Of a stretch of 64,000 nt of DNA, positions 44,710 to 56,490 are shown one piece after another (the stretch's first letter is position 1; each line of letters opens with the position of its first letter). Both the position numbers and the translations under genes were made by a program. Source of the DNA: Aegilops tauschii subsp. strangulata (Eukaryota; Streptophyta; Magnoliopsida; Poales; Poaceae); the NCBI RefSeq assembly GCF_002575655.3, contig NC_053040.3, forward strand, positions 155,559,148 through 155,623,147, written 5' to 3'. The notes under the pieces are model-generated. The model had not been told where the DNA came from and searched no databases. It was given only the letters and a program-made list of their open reading frames with translations.

Positions 44710-45515
44710 ATAAAACTCCTCCACCAAGGCCCAACCTTGGTTTCACCATTTGCCACCTAAGCCTTTTTCCCTTGGGGTTTCGCGAGCCCGAGGGTCATCT
44801 TTATTTTAACCCCCCGGACCAGTGCTCCTTCGAGTGCTGGCCCAAACCAAGCGATGTATGGCGCCCCCTGGGCAACCAGGGTCTATGCGAACCCGACGTC
44901 TGGCTCATCCGGTGTGCCCTGAGAACGAGATATGTGCAGATCCTATCGGGATTTGTTGGCACATTCGGGTGGCTTTGCTGGTCTTGTTTTACCATTGTCG
45001 AAATGTCTTGTAAATCGGGATTCCGAGACTGATCGGGTCTTCCCGGGAGAAGGTTTATCCTTTGTTGACCGTGAGAGCTTATAATGGGCTAAGTTGGGAC
45101 ACCCCTGCAGGGTATTATCTTTCGAAAGCCGTGCCCGCGGTTATGAGGCAGATGGGAATTTGTTAATGTCCGGTTGTAGAGAACTTGTCACTTGACTTAA
45201 TTAAAATACATCAACTGTGTGTGTAGCCGTGGTGGTCTCTTCTCGGCGAAGTCCGGGAAGTGAACATGATTGGAGTTATGTATGCACGTAAGTAGTTTTT
45301 CAGGATCACTTCTTGATCATTTTCTAGCTTCACGATCGTTGCGTTGCTTCTCTTCTCGCTCTCATTTGCGTATGTTAGCCACCATATATGCTTAGTGCCT
45401 GCTGCAGCTCCACCTCATTACACCATCCTTTCCTATAAGCTTAAATAGTCTTGATCTCGCGGGTGTGAGATTGCTGAGTCCTCGTGACTCACAGATTCTA
45501 CAAAAACAGTTGCAG

Positions 45516-45613
45516 GTGCCGACGATGCCAGTGCAGGTGACGCAACCGAGCTCAAGTGGGAGTTCGACGAGGAACGTGGTCGTTACTATGTTTCTTTTCC
45601 TGATGATCAGTAG
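45516..45613 (+). other. putative terminal acidic exon, left LTR (98 nt)
   Basis: After CAGTTGCAG, phase-1 reading gives [20 protein letters not shown], then [12 protein letters not shown] and TAG. The phase fits the end of the 44190-44273 segment. The right LTR copy is at 55134-55231. Confidence 0.45.
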
Positions 45614-45895
45614 TGGAGCCCAGTTGGGACGATCGGGGATCTAGCATTTGGGGTTGTCTTATTTTCATTTGGGTTTTGACCGTAGTCAGTCTATGTGTGG
45701 ATTTTGGATGATGTATGAATTATTTATGTATTGTGTGAAGTGGCGATTGTAAGCCAACTCTCGTTATCCCTTTCTTGTTCATTACATGGGATTGTGTGAA
45801 GATAACCCTTCTTGCGACAATACTACAATGCGGTTATGCCTCTAAGTCGTGCCTCGACACGTGGGAGATATAGCGGCATCATGGGCGTTACAAGT

Positions 45896-45908
45896 TGGTA
45901 ATCAGAGC
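45896..45908 (+). promoter_or_regulatory. element D primer-binding site
   Basis: TGGTAATCAGAGC lies three bases after the LTR end; it is the initiator-tRNA-Met-type site TGGTATCAGAGC with one inserted base. Confidence 0.75.
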
Positions 45909-46819
45909 CATCCCCGACTTAGGAGCCCCCTGCTTGATCGAATCGCTGGCGTTGTTGAGTCTAGAACAAAAATATTTTGAGTCTTAGGATTATATATATC
46001 GGAGAGTAGGATTCTTTTTACTCCTCAGTCCCTTCGTCGCTCTGGTGAGGCCTCCTGACGTAGAAGTTTTGACTCTTCTCTCCTCAAATTTCACTAAAAA
46101 AAATTTAGGATCACGCGGGTATCTTAGAATCGTTCCGATGGTTTTGTGACGAGAACATTGTTCTTGGTGCCTCCTGACATTTAGGGGTTGTGGCAGTGTC
46201 CCGAGGAGTTGAGCTCCGAGGTGTTGTCGTCACAATTTTATCGTTGCAGTTCTGGAATACCTGAGTTTCGCCGACATCGAAAATCTCTTTTATGCAGTTG
46301 TTGGTGAGATCACCTCGACTCCACCCAGTACTGGGGCGGGAGTTCGGGAGTATTGCCATAACTCGTATAATGGATGCTTTTCGAAGGTTGAGGTACACGA
46401 TTTCCGAAGGTTTCTTGGTTATGTGTTGACGAATGGATACAGGTGGATCTAGGGATTGCTAGTTTGGGTGATATATTTTGTGTCCCCTGTATCCCCAATA
46501 CCAGATTGCATAACCAGAAAGTTTCGGGAGTTTATAGGTGGGATTCAAGTAGCTCTTAGCATTTCTTCCCGCAGATATTTGGTTTGTGATTGGGTAATCC
46601 TTACCACTTATTTGTTCCACTCGTACCTTTTTATTTTATTCATCAATCTCTTATCAAGTGGCTTCTCACCTTAATGGAAGTGTGATGATTTACTATGGAA
46701 TTCATTCGTTCATCCTCGTTCGAATGTTTATTGTGAAGACTATATGTTGCAATTTCTATCTGTGGATTCAACTTGTCTATTTGTCTATCAAGATGCTAAT
46801 GGATGTCACCCTCTTCAGG
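45909..46819 (+). other. element D untranslated leader
   Basis: Non-coding, AT-rich leader between the primer-binding site and gag. Small open frames are not conserved with any family I know. Confidence 0.6.
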
Positions 46820-49800
46820 ATGGCTCCGCCAACACGTCAGAATCCGAAATGCAATGAAGGGAGTCAGGCGAACCCTCCGCCACCACCTCCGCCTCCGGAG
46901 GCATGGCAAGCTATCATGGAAGCCACCAACGCCAATGCTCAGATGATTTTGCAACTCTTGCAAGAACGCACCCAAGGGCAAGGCAATTAAGGAAATCAAG
47001 GACAAGGCAAGAATCAACCTCACTTCGCTACCCTCAACCAGTTTCTCGCAAATCAGCCGAAGTCTTTCAGCTGTTGTGCCGAGGCCACAGACGCCGATGA
47101 TTGGCTCATGGACATCAACAAGCATTTTGAATGTAGCAATGTCAGGCCTAAGGACTTTGTCAAGTTCGCTTCTTTTCAACTCAAGGATCAAGCTGCCGAG
47201 TGGTATCAACAATACAAAGATTCCAGAGGAGGTCGTGTGATTACCTGGGATGATTTCCGTCAAGACTTCAAAGCTCACCACATTCCACAAAGTGTTGTTG
47301 AGAGCAAGCGTGAGGAGTTCCGCAATCTCAAGCAAGGCAGCATGTCCGTGTATCAATACAATACTCAGTTTCAGAAACTCGCTCGCTTCGCTAAGCAAGA
47401 CGTTCCTGATGAAAAGAGCATGATCTATCAATTCAGAGGTGGTCTCAGAGAAGATCTGCAATTACCTCTTGTGCTTTTTGAGCCGACCAAGTATGATGAT
47501 TTCTACAATATGGCTCTGAAGCAAGAGGCTGCTCAGCTCAAGTGTGAGGCTTCTAAGAAGAGAGTCAGGGACGCAGTTCAGTCTTCTTCTTCCTCACTAG
47601 TGGCTGCTAAGCAACAGAAGTTCTGGTTGCCTCCTCCTCCTCTGTTTCGTCAGCCTTACCAGCAGAAGAACAAAGGTGGCCATGGATCTTCCCACCCACC
47701 CAACCCTGGCTATCAGAACAAGTCTCAGAATCAAGCTCCAAAGTCGAATGCTCCTTATCATCGTCCACTCTCAGAGGTGACTTGCAACAAGTGTCAGCAG
47801 AAAGGTCACTATGCTAACAAGTGTTTCAACCAAAGGCGCCTTCCGCCTCCTCCTCCTGTGAGATCTTCCAGCAATGCAGTGGTCAAGCATAATCCCAAGT
47901 CTGCTAAGGTGAACATGATGAATGCAGCTCAAGCGAAGGAATCTACTGATGTGATAATGGGTAATCTCTCAGTTAATGATATTCCTGCAAAAGTTTTATC
48001 TGATACTGGTGCATCTCTTTCTTTCATTTCAAGACCTTTTGCATCCAAGCATGAGTTGGTTTTTTAAGATTTGCCTAGACCGTTATCAGTTGTCTCTCCG
48101 GGTAAATTCATTAACGCAAGCTCCATGGTTCCGGATGTTTCCATCAAGATGGGGAACTATAAATTTCTGTCTTCTCCAATTGTTCTTGGTGACTCGGATA
48201 TTGATCTAATTCTCGGGATGGACTGGCTTTCTAAGCACAAGGCTCGACTTGATTGTGCTGCCAGGGAAATTCAATTGACACACTCTTCTGAGGATGTTAT
48301 CATCTATGCCGCTCGTGATGAAACCATTCGGTTGTTTTCTCTCAATGAGAAGGGCGAATTGGATGCTATTTCTCAAATTCCAGTCATTTGTGAGTATCAA
48401 GATGTCTTTCCAGAAGAGCTTTCGGGTATGCCTCCTCACCGGCCAGTTGAGTTCGTTATCGATCTTGAGCCCGGCACTGAACCCGTTTGCAAGCGTCCAT
48501 ACAAGCTTGGACCCAAGGAGCTGAAGGAATTGAAGAAACAGCTCGATGAACAAGAGCGTCTGGGTTTGATCAGACCGAGTTCATCTCCATGGGGTTGTGG
48601 TGTTCTTTTTGTCCAGAAGAAGGATGGCACGGACAGACTTTGTGTCGACTACCGTCCATTGAACAAGAAGACAATCAAGAACAAGTATCCACTTCCCAAC
48701 ATCCATGAGCTATTCGAGCAACTCAAAGGTGCTAAAATATTCTCCAAGCTTGACCTTCGTATGGGTTATCATCAGATTCGCATTCGTGAAGAAGATATTC
48801 CCAAGACAGCATTCAGAACAAGCTTTGGTTCTTATGAATATACTGTCATGTCTTTCGGCCTTGTCAATGCTCCTCCAACATTCTCTCGGATGATGAATTT
48901 CATCTTCAACCCTTATACCAATGAATTCGTCCTGGTGTATCTCGATGATATCTTGGTCTTCTCCAAGAATAAGAAGGATCATGCCAAACATTTGCGATTG
49001 GTGCTTGACAAGCTCAGAGAGTATCAATTCTATGCGAAGTTTTCCAAATGTGAGTTTTGGCTTGATGAAGTTCTTTACCTTGGTCATATCATCTCTGCCA
49101 AGGGCATCGCTGTTAATCCCGAGAAGGTGTCCGCAATTGTGAATTGGGAACCTCCTCAGAATGTCAAGCAGCTTCGCAGTTTTCTTGGTCTTGCAAGCTA
49201 TTGCCGAAGATTCGTTGAGAATTTCTCTAAGATTGCAAAGCCTCTTTCCAACCTCCTCCAGAAGCATGTGAAGTATGTCTGGACTCTTGAGTGTGACGTT
49301 GCTTTCATCTCTCTCAAAGAGAAACTCGTCATAGCTCCTGTCTTAACTCCTCCTGACGAATCCAAGCCATTCGAAGTTTTCTGTGATGCTTCTCTTCAAG
49401 GTCTCGGTGCTGTGTTAATGCAAGAGAAGAAAGTTGTGGCCTATACCTCTCGTCAGTTGAAGCCCAACGAAAAGAACTACCCCACTCACGATCTTGAGTT
49501 GGCGGCAGTTGTCCATGCATTAATAACATGGAGACATCTCTTGTTGGGAAGAAAAGTGGACATATTCACCGATCACAAGAGTCTCAAGTACATCTTCACT
49601 CAGCCAAACCTCAACCTCAGGCAAACTCGATGGGTCGAGATGATTCAAGAGTACAATCCGAGTATTGAATATACTCCAGGCAAGGCCAATGTCATTGCAG
49701 ATGCTTTGAGCAGGAAGGCTTATTGCAACAGTTTAATCCTCAAGCCCTTTCAACCGGATCTTTGTGAAGCTTTCCGCAAGCTGAATCTCCAAGTTGTTCC

Positions 49801-51271
49801 TCAAGGCTTTCTTGCCAACCTCATAGTCTCTCCTACTTTGGAAGATCAAATTCGTGAGGCACAACTCCTGGATACCATGGTGAAGAAGGTGAAACGTGGT
49901 ATCGACAAGGGTCTTTCCAAATACAAGTGCTATCGCATTGATGAAAGAGATACTTTATTCTTTGAGGACCGGATTGTGGTTCCTAAAGGTGATCTAAGGA
50001 AAGTCATTATGAACGAGGCGCACAATTCTCTTCTTTCCATTCATCCTGGAAGTACGAAGATGTACCATGACCTCAAGCAGTCGTATTGGTGGACTCGAAT
50101 GAAGCGAGAAATTGCTCAATTCGTGAATGAATGTGATGTCTGTCGAAGGGTGAAAGCAGAACACCAACGACCAGCTGGTCTCCTCCAACCTCTTGCTATC
50201 CCAGAATGGAATTTTGATCATATCGAAATGGACTTGGTGACTGGATTTCCCAAGTCCAAGCGTGGAAATGATGTTATCTTCGTCGTCATTGACAAGCTTA
50301 CAAAAGTGGCTCATTTCCTTCCAATCAAAGAATCTATCACAGCAGCTCAGTTGGCAGAGCTATACACCTCCAGGATTGTCTCCTTGCACGGCATTCCACA
50401 ATTGATTTCTTCAGATCGTGGAAGCATCTTCACTTCTAAGTTCTGGGACTCCCTCCAGAAGGCCATGGGCACCAACATTCTCTTCAGCACAACTTTCCAT
50501 CCTCAAATTGGTGGCCAAGTCGAGCGAGTCAATCAAATCCTTGAAGATATGCTCAGGGCTTGTGTCATTTCCTTTGGCATGAAATGGGAAGATTGTCTTC
50601 CATATGCCGAATTCTCCTACAACAACAGCTTCCAAGCGAGTTCGGGCAAGGCCCCATTCGAAATTCTATATGGCGGAAAGTGTCGTACTCCTCTCAATTG
50701 GTCAGAGACTGGTGAACGCCAACTTCTTGGCAATGACTTAATCACAGAGGCTGAAGAAATGTGTAAAGTCATCCGTGAAAATCTCAAAGCCGCGCAATCG
50801 CGCCAGAAGAGTTACTATGATAGTAAGCACCGTAATGTGGCTTTCGATATCGGAGACCATGTCTACCTCCGCGTCTCTCCAATGAAAGGCACTCGTCGCT
50901 TCGGTATCAAAGGGAAGCTTGCCCCTAGATACGTGGGTCCTTTCAAGATCATTGGCAAAAGAGGCGACCTCGCCTATCAACTGGAGCTTCCCTCCAACTT
51001 CGCGAACTTGCACGATGTGTTCCACGTGTCACAGCTTCGCAAGTGCTTCAAGACTCCTGAGTGCACCATCAACTTCGAAGAGATTGACCTCCAAGAAGAT
51101 ATGTCTTATCATGAGCACCCCGTTGCTATTCTTGAAGAAACTGAGCGCAAGACTCGCAACAAGTCAATCAAATTCCTGAAAGTGAAGTGGTCGCACCATT
51201 CTGACCGAGAAGCCACTTGGGAGCGCGAGGACCACCTCCGTTTCGAATATCCGGAGTTCTTTCAGTCCTAG
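46820..51271 (+). pseudogene. element D gag-pol polyprotein with two in-frame stops
   Basis: One frame runs from ATG 46820 (MAPPTRQNPKC) to TAG at 51269-51271, about 1,483 codons, broken only by TAA at 46988-46990 in gag and TAA at 48065-48067 in protease. Domains in order: gag (FVKFASFQLKDQAAEWYQQY), CCHC knuckle CNKCQQKGHYANKC (47783-47824), protease DTGAS (48002), RT with [16 protein letters not shown] and YLDDIL (near 48938), RNase H ([13 protein letters not shown]), integrase with HHCC region ([10 protein letters not shown] to CDVCRR), D at [10 protein letters not shown] at SSDRGSIF and E at GGQVERVNQ, and a C-terminal chromodomain ([20 protein letters not shown]). This order is that of chromoviruses. 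The gag stop falls after 56 codons, so no full product is expected without readthrough. Confidence 0.93.
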
Positions 51272-51291
51272 ATCTCAGGACGAGATCCTCT

Positions 51292-51306
51292 CGTAGTGGT
51301 GGAGTG
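51292..51306 (+). promoter_or_regulatory. element D polypurine tract
   Basis: CGTAGTGGTGGAGTG immediately upstream of the 3' LTR is the position and type of sequence that primes plus-strand DNA in Gypsy elements. Confidence 0.6.
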
Positions 51307-51840
51307 TTGTAACACCCGGGATGTAACTTTCCATATTTGTAACTCCAACTCTTGCCATTTTCGGCTATGTGTTATGATATTCCCTCCGTGGTTGGGTTTT
51401 GTCTTTCGTTTTGCATTTTGTTCATGCCAAGCATCTCATATCATGTCATCATGTGCATTGCATTTGCATACGTGTTCGTCTCATGCATCCGAGCATTTTC
51501 CCCGTTGTCCGTTTTGCAATCCGACACTCCCACATGCACCGGCGCACCCCTCTTGTTTTTTTTCGTGAGCGGGTGTTAAACGTTCTCGGAATGGACCGAG
51601 GTTTGCCAAGTGGCCTTGGTACACCACCAGTAGACCACCTGTCAAGTTTCGTTCCATTTGGAGGTCGTTTGACGCTCCAACGGTTAACCGGGTAACCGCA
51701 AAGGTCTTTGGGTGTTGCAGCAAAACCCCCCTCCAAACAGTCCAATAACCCTTCTAAGCCCCCTCCATGCTCTTGGTTGTTCGATCACGATCGTGTGGGC
51801 GAAAACCGCACTCCATTTGGAGTCTCCTAGCTCCCTCTAC

Positions 51841-51848
51841 CTATAAAT
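51841..51848 (+). promoter_or_regulatory. element D LTR TATA box
   Basis: CTATAAAT in U3, about 40 bases before the point at which the 5' LTR of this element is cut, so the only surviving copy is in the 3' LTR. Confidence 0.65.
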
Positions 51849-53800
51849 ATGTGTTCCCCCTCCGAAATCCGGGTCCCGAAACCCTAGCCCCGCTCCCTCC
51901 GCACGCCGGACATGTCCGCCCGGCGCCGGACAAAAGCCGCCGCCGCCCGCAACCACCGCGCCACCGCGCCGCCGGCGGCCCGCGGGGCCCGACCGCCGCC
52001 GCCCGCCCCCGAGGCTCCAACGCCGCCCGCGGCTCCTCCGCCGCCCGAGCGACGCCCCGCCGCCCGCCGTCCGCCGCCGTTCGCCGCGCCGTCGCCGCCT
52101 CCACTGCCTCCGCTCGCGCCCACCTCGACCTCGGAGCCCGTCGCCGTCCACGCCCGCGCTCCCTCTCCGGCGCTCGTCCCCGGCCGCCGTCGCCTCCTTC
52201 CTCGCCGCCCAATCCTCGGATCCGGCGAGATCCGGCCGCCGTCTTCCTCTCCGCCGCACCTCGGTTTGCGTGCGCCCCGAACCCTAGATCTGCAGGTTGT
52301 CCGAGATTTTCTCAGTCCTTATTTTCTTACATTCTGGAGCCCTGCTCATCGCATCACATCTCATTGCATACTGCTCCGTTTTGCGTGCATGATATATCAA
52401 AATGTTCGTCTCGAGATGCTATTCATTTTGTTCCATTGTGCCATGCACGTTTGAGTCCATCTTGATGCCCAAATCGCTGGTGCAAAAATGATATATGATG
52501 TTTTCTGTTGTTGCTTATCAGAACTTGGTGATTTGTTATTTTTGTTGCATTTGATGTCTGCATCTTATGGGCATGATCTCTACAGGTGTTTTGATCTATG
52601 CCATGCCATCTTTACAGAGGTGTATTCCATGTATTTTTGTGATCTATGTGGTGACTAGCACAAGCATGCAAACTAGGCTTCGTGATGTTTCTGTTTCCAG
52701 GGACTTAGGATTTTCACCAAGTCTGTTACTGCTGTTATTTTATTGCTATGTATCCATGTAGCTACAGAGAGATCCATGCTTCTTTTGGGCATGTTCAGTA
52801 AAGATGTTTTGTAGATACAGTTGTGCTCTATCCATCGGTGCCCCTGTTTGCAATTATGGAGTGCCCTAGCATGTCTCAATCTTGCTCTACTTTTGTTATA
52901 AAATGTTCCTGGCAGATTGGTTACATGTTAGTCAATTTTGCCAAGGTTGTTGTAGTTGATCCATACATGCTATGAACTTGCTCTTGCTATGGTTAGCTTC
53001 ACAAACATGCCATCTTGCTGTAGGTATGCTTGTTTTGTCATGCATTTCCTTGTGTTGAGTGAATCAGGCTCACAAAGATGCCTTCATAATTCTGTTAATG
53101 CCATGTTCTGTTTTCTGCCAAGTCTGAAACCTGTTAAAGAAACTTGCTATATTTACATGGGTGCCATCATGTCTTCTGATTCTTTTTGGCTCATGGTTAG
53201 TAAGGGACTTTTGTTCAATGCATTTAGTTGATTCATGCCATGCCTTGTTTTGCTATGTTAAGTTCATGTAGCATGTAGATTACTTGCTCTGAACATGGCT
53301 ACCTGATATTGTTTCAGCCATGTCCAGTAATTTCACAGTGTCTGTGAAACTGATATCTTTTGCACTTTTGCCATGCTTGTTTTAACCTGTTATGGTGTGA
53401 TCTAGCTGTAGCTCAGTGTTCATATTTTGTCAAGCATCTCCTGTAGATTACTACCATATGCTTTGTTGCTATGTTGGGGTGCTGTAGCATAGTTACTTGA
53501 TGTATTCTAAGTGCAATCATGCTGTTAATCACAGAATCGTGTCATTCTTGTTTTGCTTGCCATTTGCAAACCGTGCATCCGTTTCCGGTGATCTTTATAT
53601 CGATTTAGACCGAAATCATCTCATCTTTCCAGTGGCATACTTGGTTTGCCAAGTTATTGCCTTGTTCATTCTTTTTCTTCCGGAGTACGCATATGCATCG
53701 CATATCATATCTCGCATATCATGCATGTTTTGCATCATGTTGCTTGTGCATTTCCCGTGATTGATTGTGGTTCTTTTGCGTGTTTTCTTGTTGTGGGTAG

Positions 53801-53884
53801 AGCCAGGAGACGAGATCGTGAACGAGGAACCAGTTGAGTACGCTTACGAGGATCAAGCTTTCGACAACTCTGAGAACCTTGTAG
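53801..53884 (+). other. putative LTR-internal acidic exon, right LTR
   Basis: Homologous to 44190-44273; same length and phase, open. The donor reads GCGAG in place of GCAAG. Confidence 0.4.
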
Positions 53885-55133
53885 GCGAGATGACCATACC
53901 CTCGAAATCACTTCTATCTTTGTTTTGCTAGTTGTTCGTTCTATTGCCATGCAGCGGTACCTACCACTTGCTATATCATGCCCCCCATATTGCCATGTCA
54001 AGCCTCTAACCATCCTTTCCTAGCAAACCGTTGTTTGGCTAAGTTACCGCTTTTGCTCAGCCCTTCTTATAGCGTTGCTAGTTGCAGGTGAAGTTGAAGT
54101 TGGTTCCATGTTGGAACATGGATATTTTGGAATATCACAATATCTCTTATTTAATTAATGCATCTATATATTTGGTAAAGGGTGGAAGGCTCGGCCTTAT
54201 GCCTGGTGTTTTGTTCCACTCTTGCCGCCCTAGTTCCCGTCATACCGGTATTATGTTCCTTGAGTTTGCGTTCCTTACGCGGTTGGGTGATTTACGGGAC
54301 CCCCTTGACAGTTCGCCTTGAATAAAACTCCTCCAGCAAGGCCCAACCTTGGTTTTACCATTTGCCACCTAAGACTTTTTCCCTTGGTTTTCGCGAGCCC
54401 GAGGGTCATCTTTATTTTACCCCCCCCCCCCCGGACCAGTGCTCCTTCGAGTGCTGGCCCAAACCGAGCGATGTCCGGCGCCCCCTGGGCAACCAGGGTC
54501 TATGCCAACCCGGCGTCTGGCTCATCCGGTCTGCCCCTGAGAACAAGATATGTGCAGCTCCTATCGGGATTTGTCGGCACATTCGGGTGGCTTTGCTGGT
54601 CTTCTTTTACCATTGTCGAAATGTCTTGTAAACCGGGATTCCGAGACTGATCGGGTCTTTTCGGGAGAAGGTTTATCCTTCGTTGACCATGAGAGATTAT
54701 AATGGGCTAAGTTGGGACACCCCTGCAGGGTATTATCTTTCGAAAGTCGTGCCCGCGGTTATGAGGCAGATGGGAATTTGTTAATGTCCGGTTGTAGAGA
54801 ACTTGTCACTTGACTTAATTAAAATACATCAACCGTGTGTGTAGCCATGATGGTCTCTTCTCGACGGAGTCCGGGAAGTGAACACGGTTGGAGGTATGTA
54901 TGCACGTAAGTAGTTTTTCAGGATCACTTCTTGATCATTTTCTAGCTTTGCGACCGTTGCGTTGCTTCTCTTCTTGCTCTCATTTGTGTATGTTAGCCAC
55001 CATATATGCTTAGTGCCTGCTGCAGCTCCACCTCATTACACCATCCTTTCCTATAAGCTTAAATAGTCTTGATCTCGCGGGTGTGAGATTGCTGAGTCCT
55101 CGTGACTCACAGATTCTAAAAAAACGGTTGCAG

Positions 55134-55231
55134 GTGCCGACGATGCCAGTGCAGGTGACGCAACCGAGCTCAAGTGGGAGTTCGACGAGGAACGTGGTCA
55201 TTACTATGTTTCTTTTCCTGATGATCAGTAG
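55134..55231 (+). other. putative terminal acidic exon, right LTR
   Basis: Homologous to 45516-45613 with the same frame and TAG; one codon differs (Arg to His). Confidence 0.4.
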
Positions 55232-55510
55232 TGGAGCCCAGTTAGGACGATCCGGGATCTAGCATTTGGGGTCATCTTATTTTCATTTGGATTTTGACCG
55301 TAGTCGGTCTATGTGTGGATTTTGGATGATGTATGAATTATTTATGTATTGTGTGAAGTGGTGATTGTAAGCCAACTCTCATTATCCCTTTCTTGTTCAT
55401 TACATGGGATTGTGTGAAGATAACCCTTCTTGCGACAATACTACAATGCGGTTATGCCTCTAAGTCGTGCCTCAACATGTGGGAGATATAGCCGCATCGT
55501 GGGCGTTACA

Positions 55511-56490
55511 CATCGTTACTTCACCCTTAACTAGTTTCTGTTCATTCTGCAACTCCCGTTTCGAGTTACTACTTTTTGCAACTGAACCAGTATCAAATAC
55601 CGACGGGTTGCTATAAACACTAGTAAAGTATACATCAATAACATGTATATCAAATATACCTTTGTTCACTTTGCCATCCTTCTTATCCGCCACTTACTTT
55701 GGGTAGTTCCGCTTCGAGTGACCAGTTCGTTTGCAGTAAAAGCACTTAGTCTCAGGCTTAGGTCCAGACTTGTGCTTCTTCACTTGAGCAGCAACTTGCT
55801 TGCCGTTCTTCTTGAAATTCCCCTTCTTCCCTTTGCCCTTTTTCTTGAAACTAGTGGTCTTTTCAACTATCAACACTTGATACTTTTCTTAATTTCAACC
55901 TTCGTCGATTTCAGCATCACGAAGAGCTTTGGGAATCGTTTCCGTTATCCCTTTCATATTATAGTTCATCAAGAAGTTCTAGTAACTTGGTGATAGTGAG
56001 AACTCTGTCAATCAGTATCTTATCTGGAAGATTAACTCGCACTTGATTCAAGTGATTGTAGTACTCGGGCATTCTGAGCACATGCTCACTAGCTGAGCAA
56101 CTCTCCTCCATCTTGTAGGCATAGTACTGTCAGAGGTCTCATACCTCTTGACACGGGCATGAGTCTGAAATACTAATTTCAACTCTTGGAACATCTTATA
56201 TGCTCCATGACGTTCAAAACATTTTTGAAGTCCCGGTTTTAAGCCGTAAAGCATGGTGCACTAAACTATCAAGTAGTCATCATACCGAGCTTTTGTCAAA
56301 ATGTTCATAACGTCTGCATCTGCTCCTGCAATAGGTCTGTCACCTAGAGGTGTATCAAGGACATAATTCTTCTGTGCAACAATGAGGATAATCCTCACAT
56401 CACGGATCCAATCCGCATCATTGCTACTAACATCTTTCAACTTAGTTTTCTCTAGGAACACATCAAAAAATAAAATAGGGGAGCTAAACG
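55511..56490 (-). pseudogene. element C gag and protease start
   Basis: On the minus strand: VFLEKTKLKDVSSNDADWIR, IILIVAQKNYVLDTPLGDRP, then in another frame KCFERHGAYKMFQELKLVFQ, and a basic stretch TTSFKKKGKGKKGNFKKNGK. The zinc knuckle reads CFYCKRTGHSKRNYPK: the last Cys of CX2CX4HX4C is Tyr. Protease remnant VFDTGSVAK lies near 55575-55605. Several frameshifts. Element D interrupts it at 55510. Confidence 0.8.

Larger units (their letters stand above)
42229..45892 (+). repeat. element D 5' LTR, 5'-truncated
   Basis: Corresponds to 51882-55510 of the 3' LTR. The first 574 bases or so, including the TATA box, are missing. It ends GGGCGTTACA. Confidence 0.92.
42229..55510 (+). mobile_element. 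element D: chromovirus-type Gypsy (Tekay-like)
   Basis: A 5'-truncated 5' LTR (42229-45892), internal domain with PBS, gag-pol (46820-51271) and polypurine tract, and a complete 3' LTR (51308-55510). The pol ends with a chromodomain, defining a chromovirus. LTRs are much more alike than those of element A, consistent with D being the youngest layer of the nest. The target duplication cannot be tested because the left edge was deleted. Confidence 0.92.
51308..55510 (+). repeat. element D 3' LTR, 4203 bp, complete
   Basis: Starts TGTAACACCCGGGATGTAAC and ends TGGGCGTTACA, giving TGTAAC/GTTACA inverted ends. A TATA box (CTATAAAT at 51841), a GC-rich leader (51890-52290) ending CTGCAG before GTTGTCC, then AT-rich sequence with the acidic segments. 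A 12-base C run near 54421 is private to this copy. Confidence 0.93.

Noticed and set aside
46796..47461. 221-codon frame on the minus strand
   Set aside because: Antisense shadow of the element D gag coding sequence.
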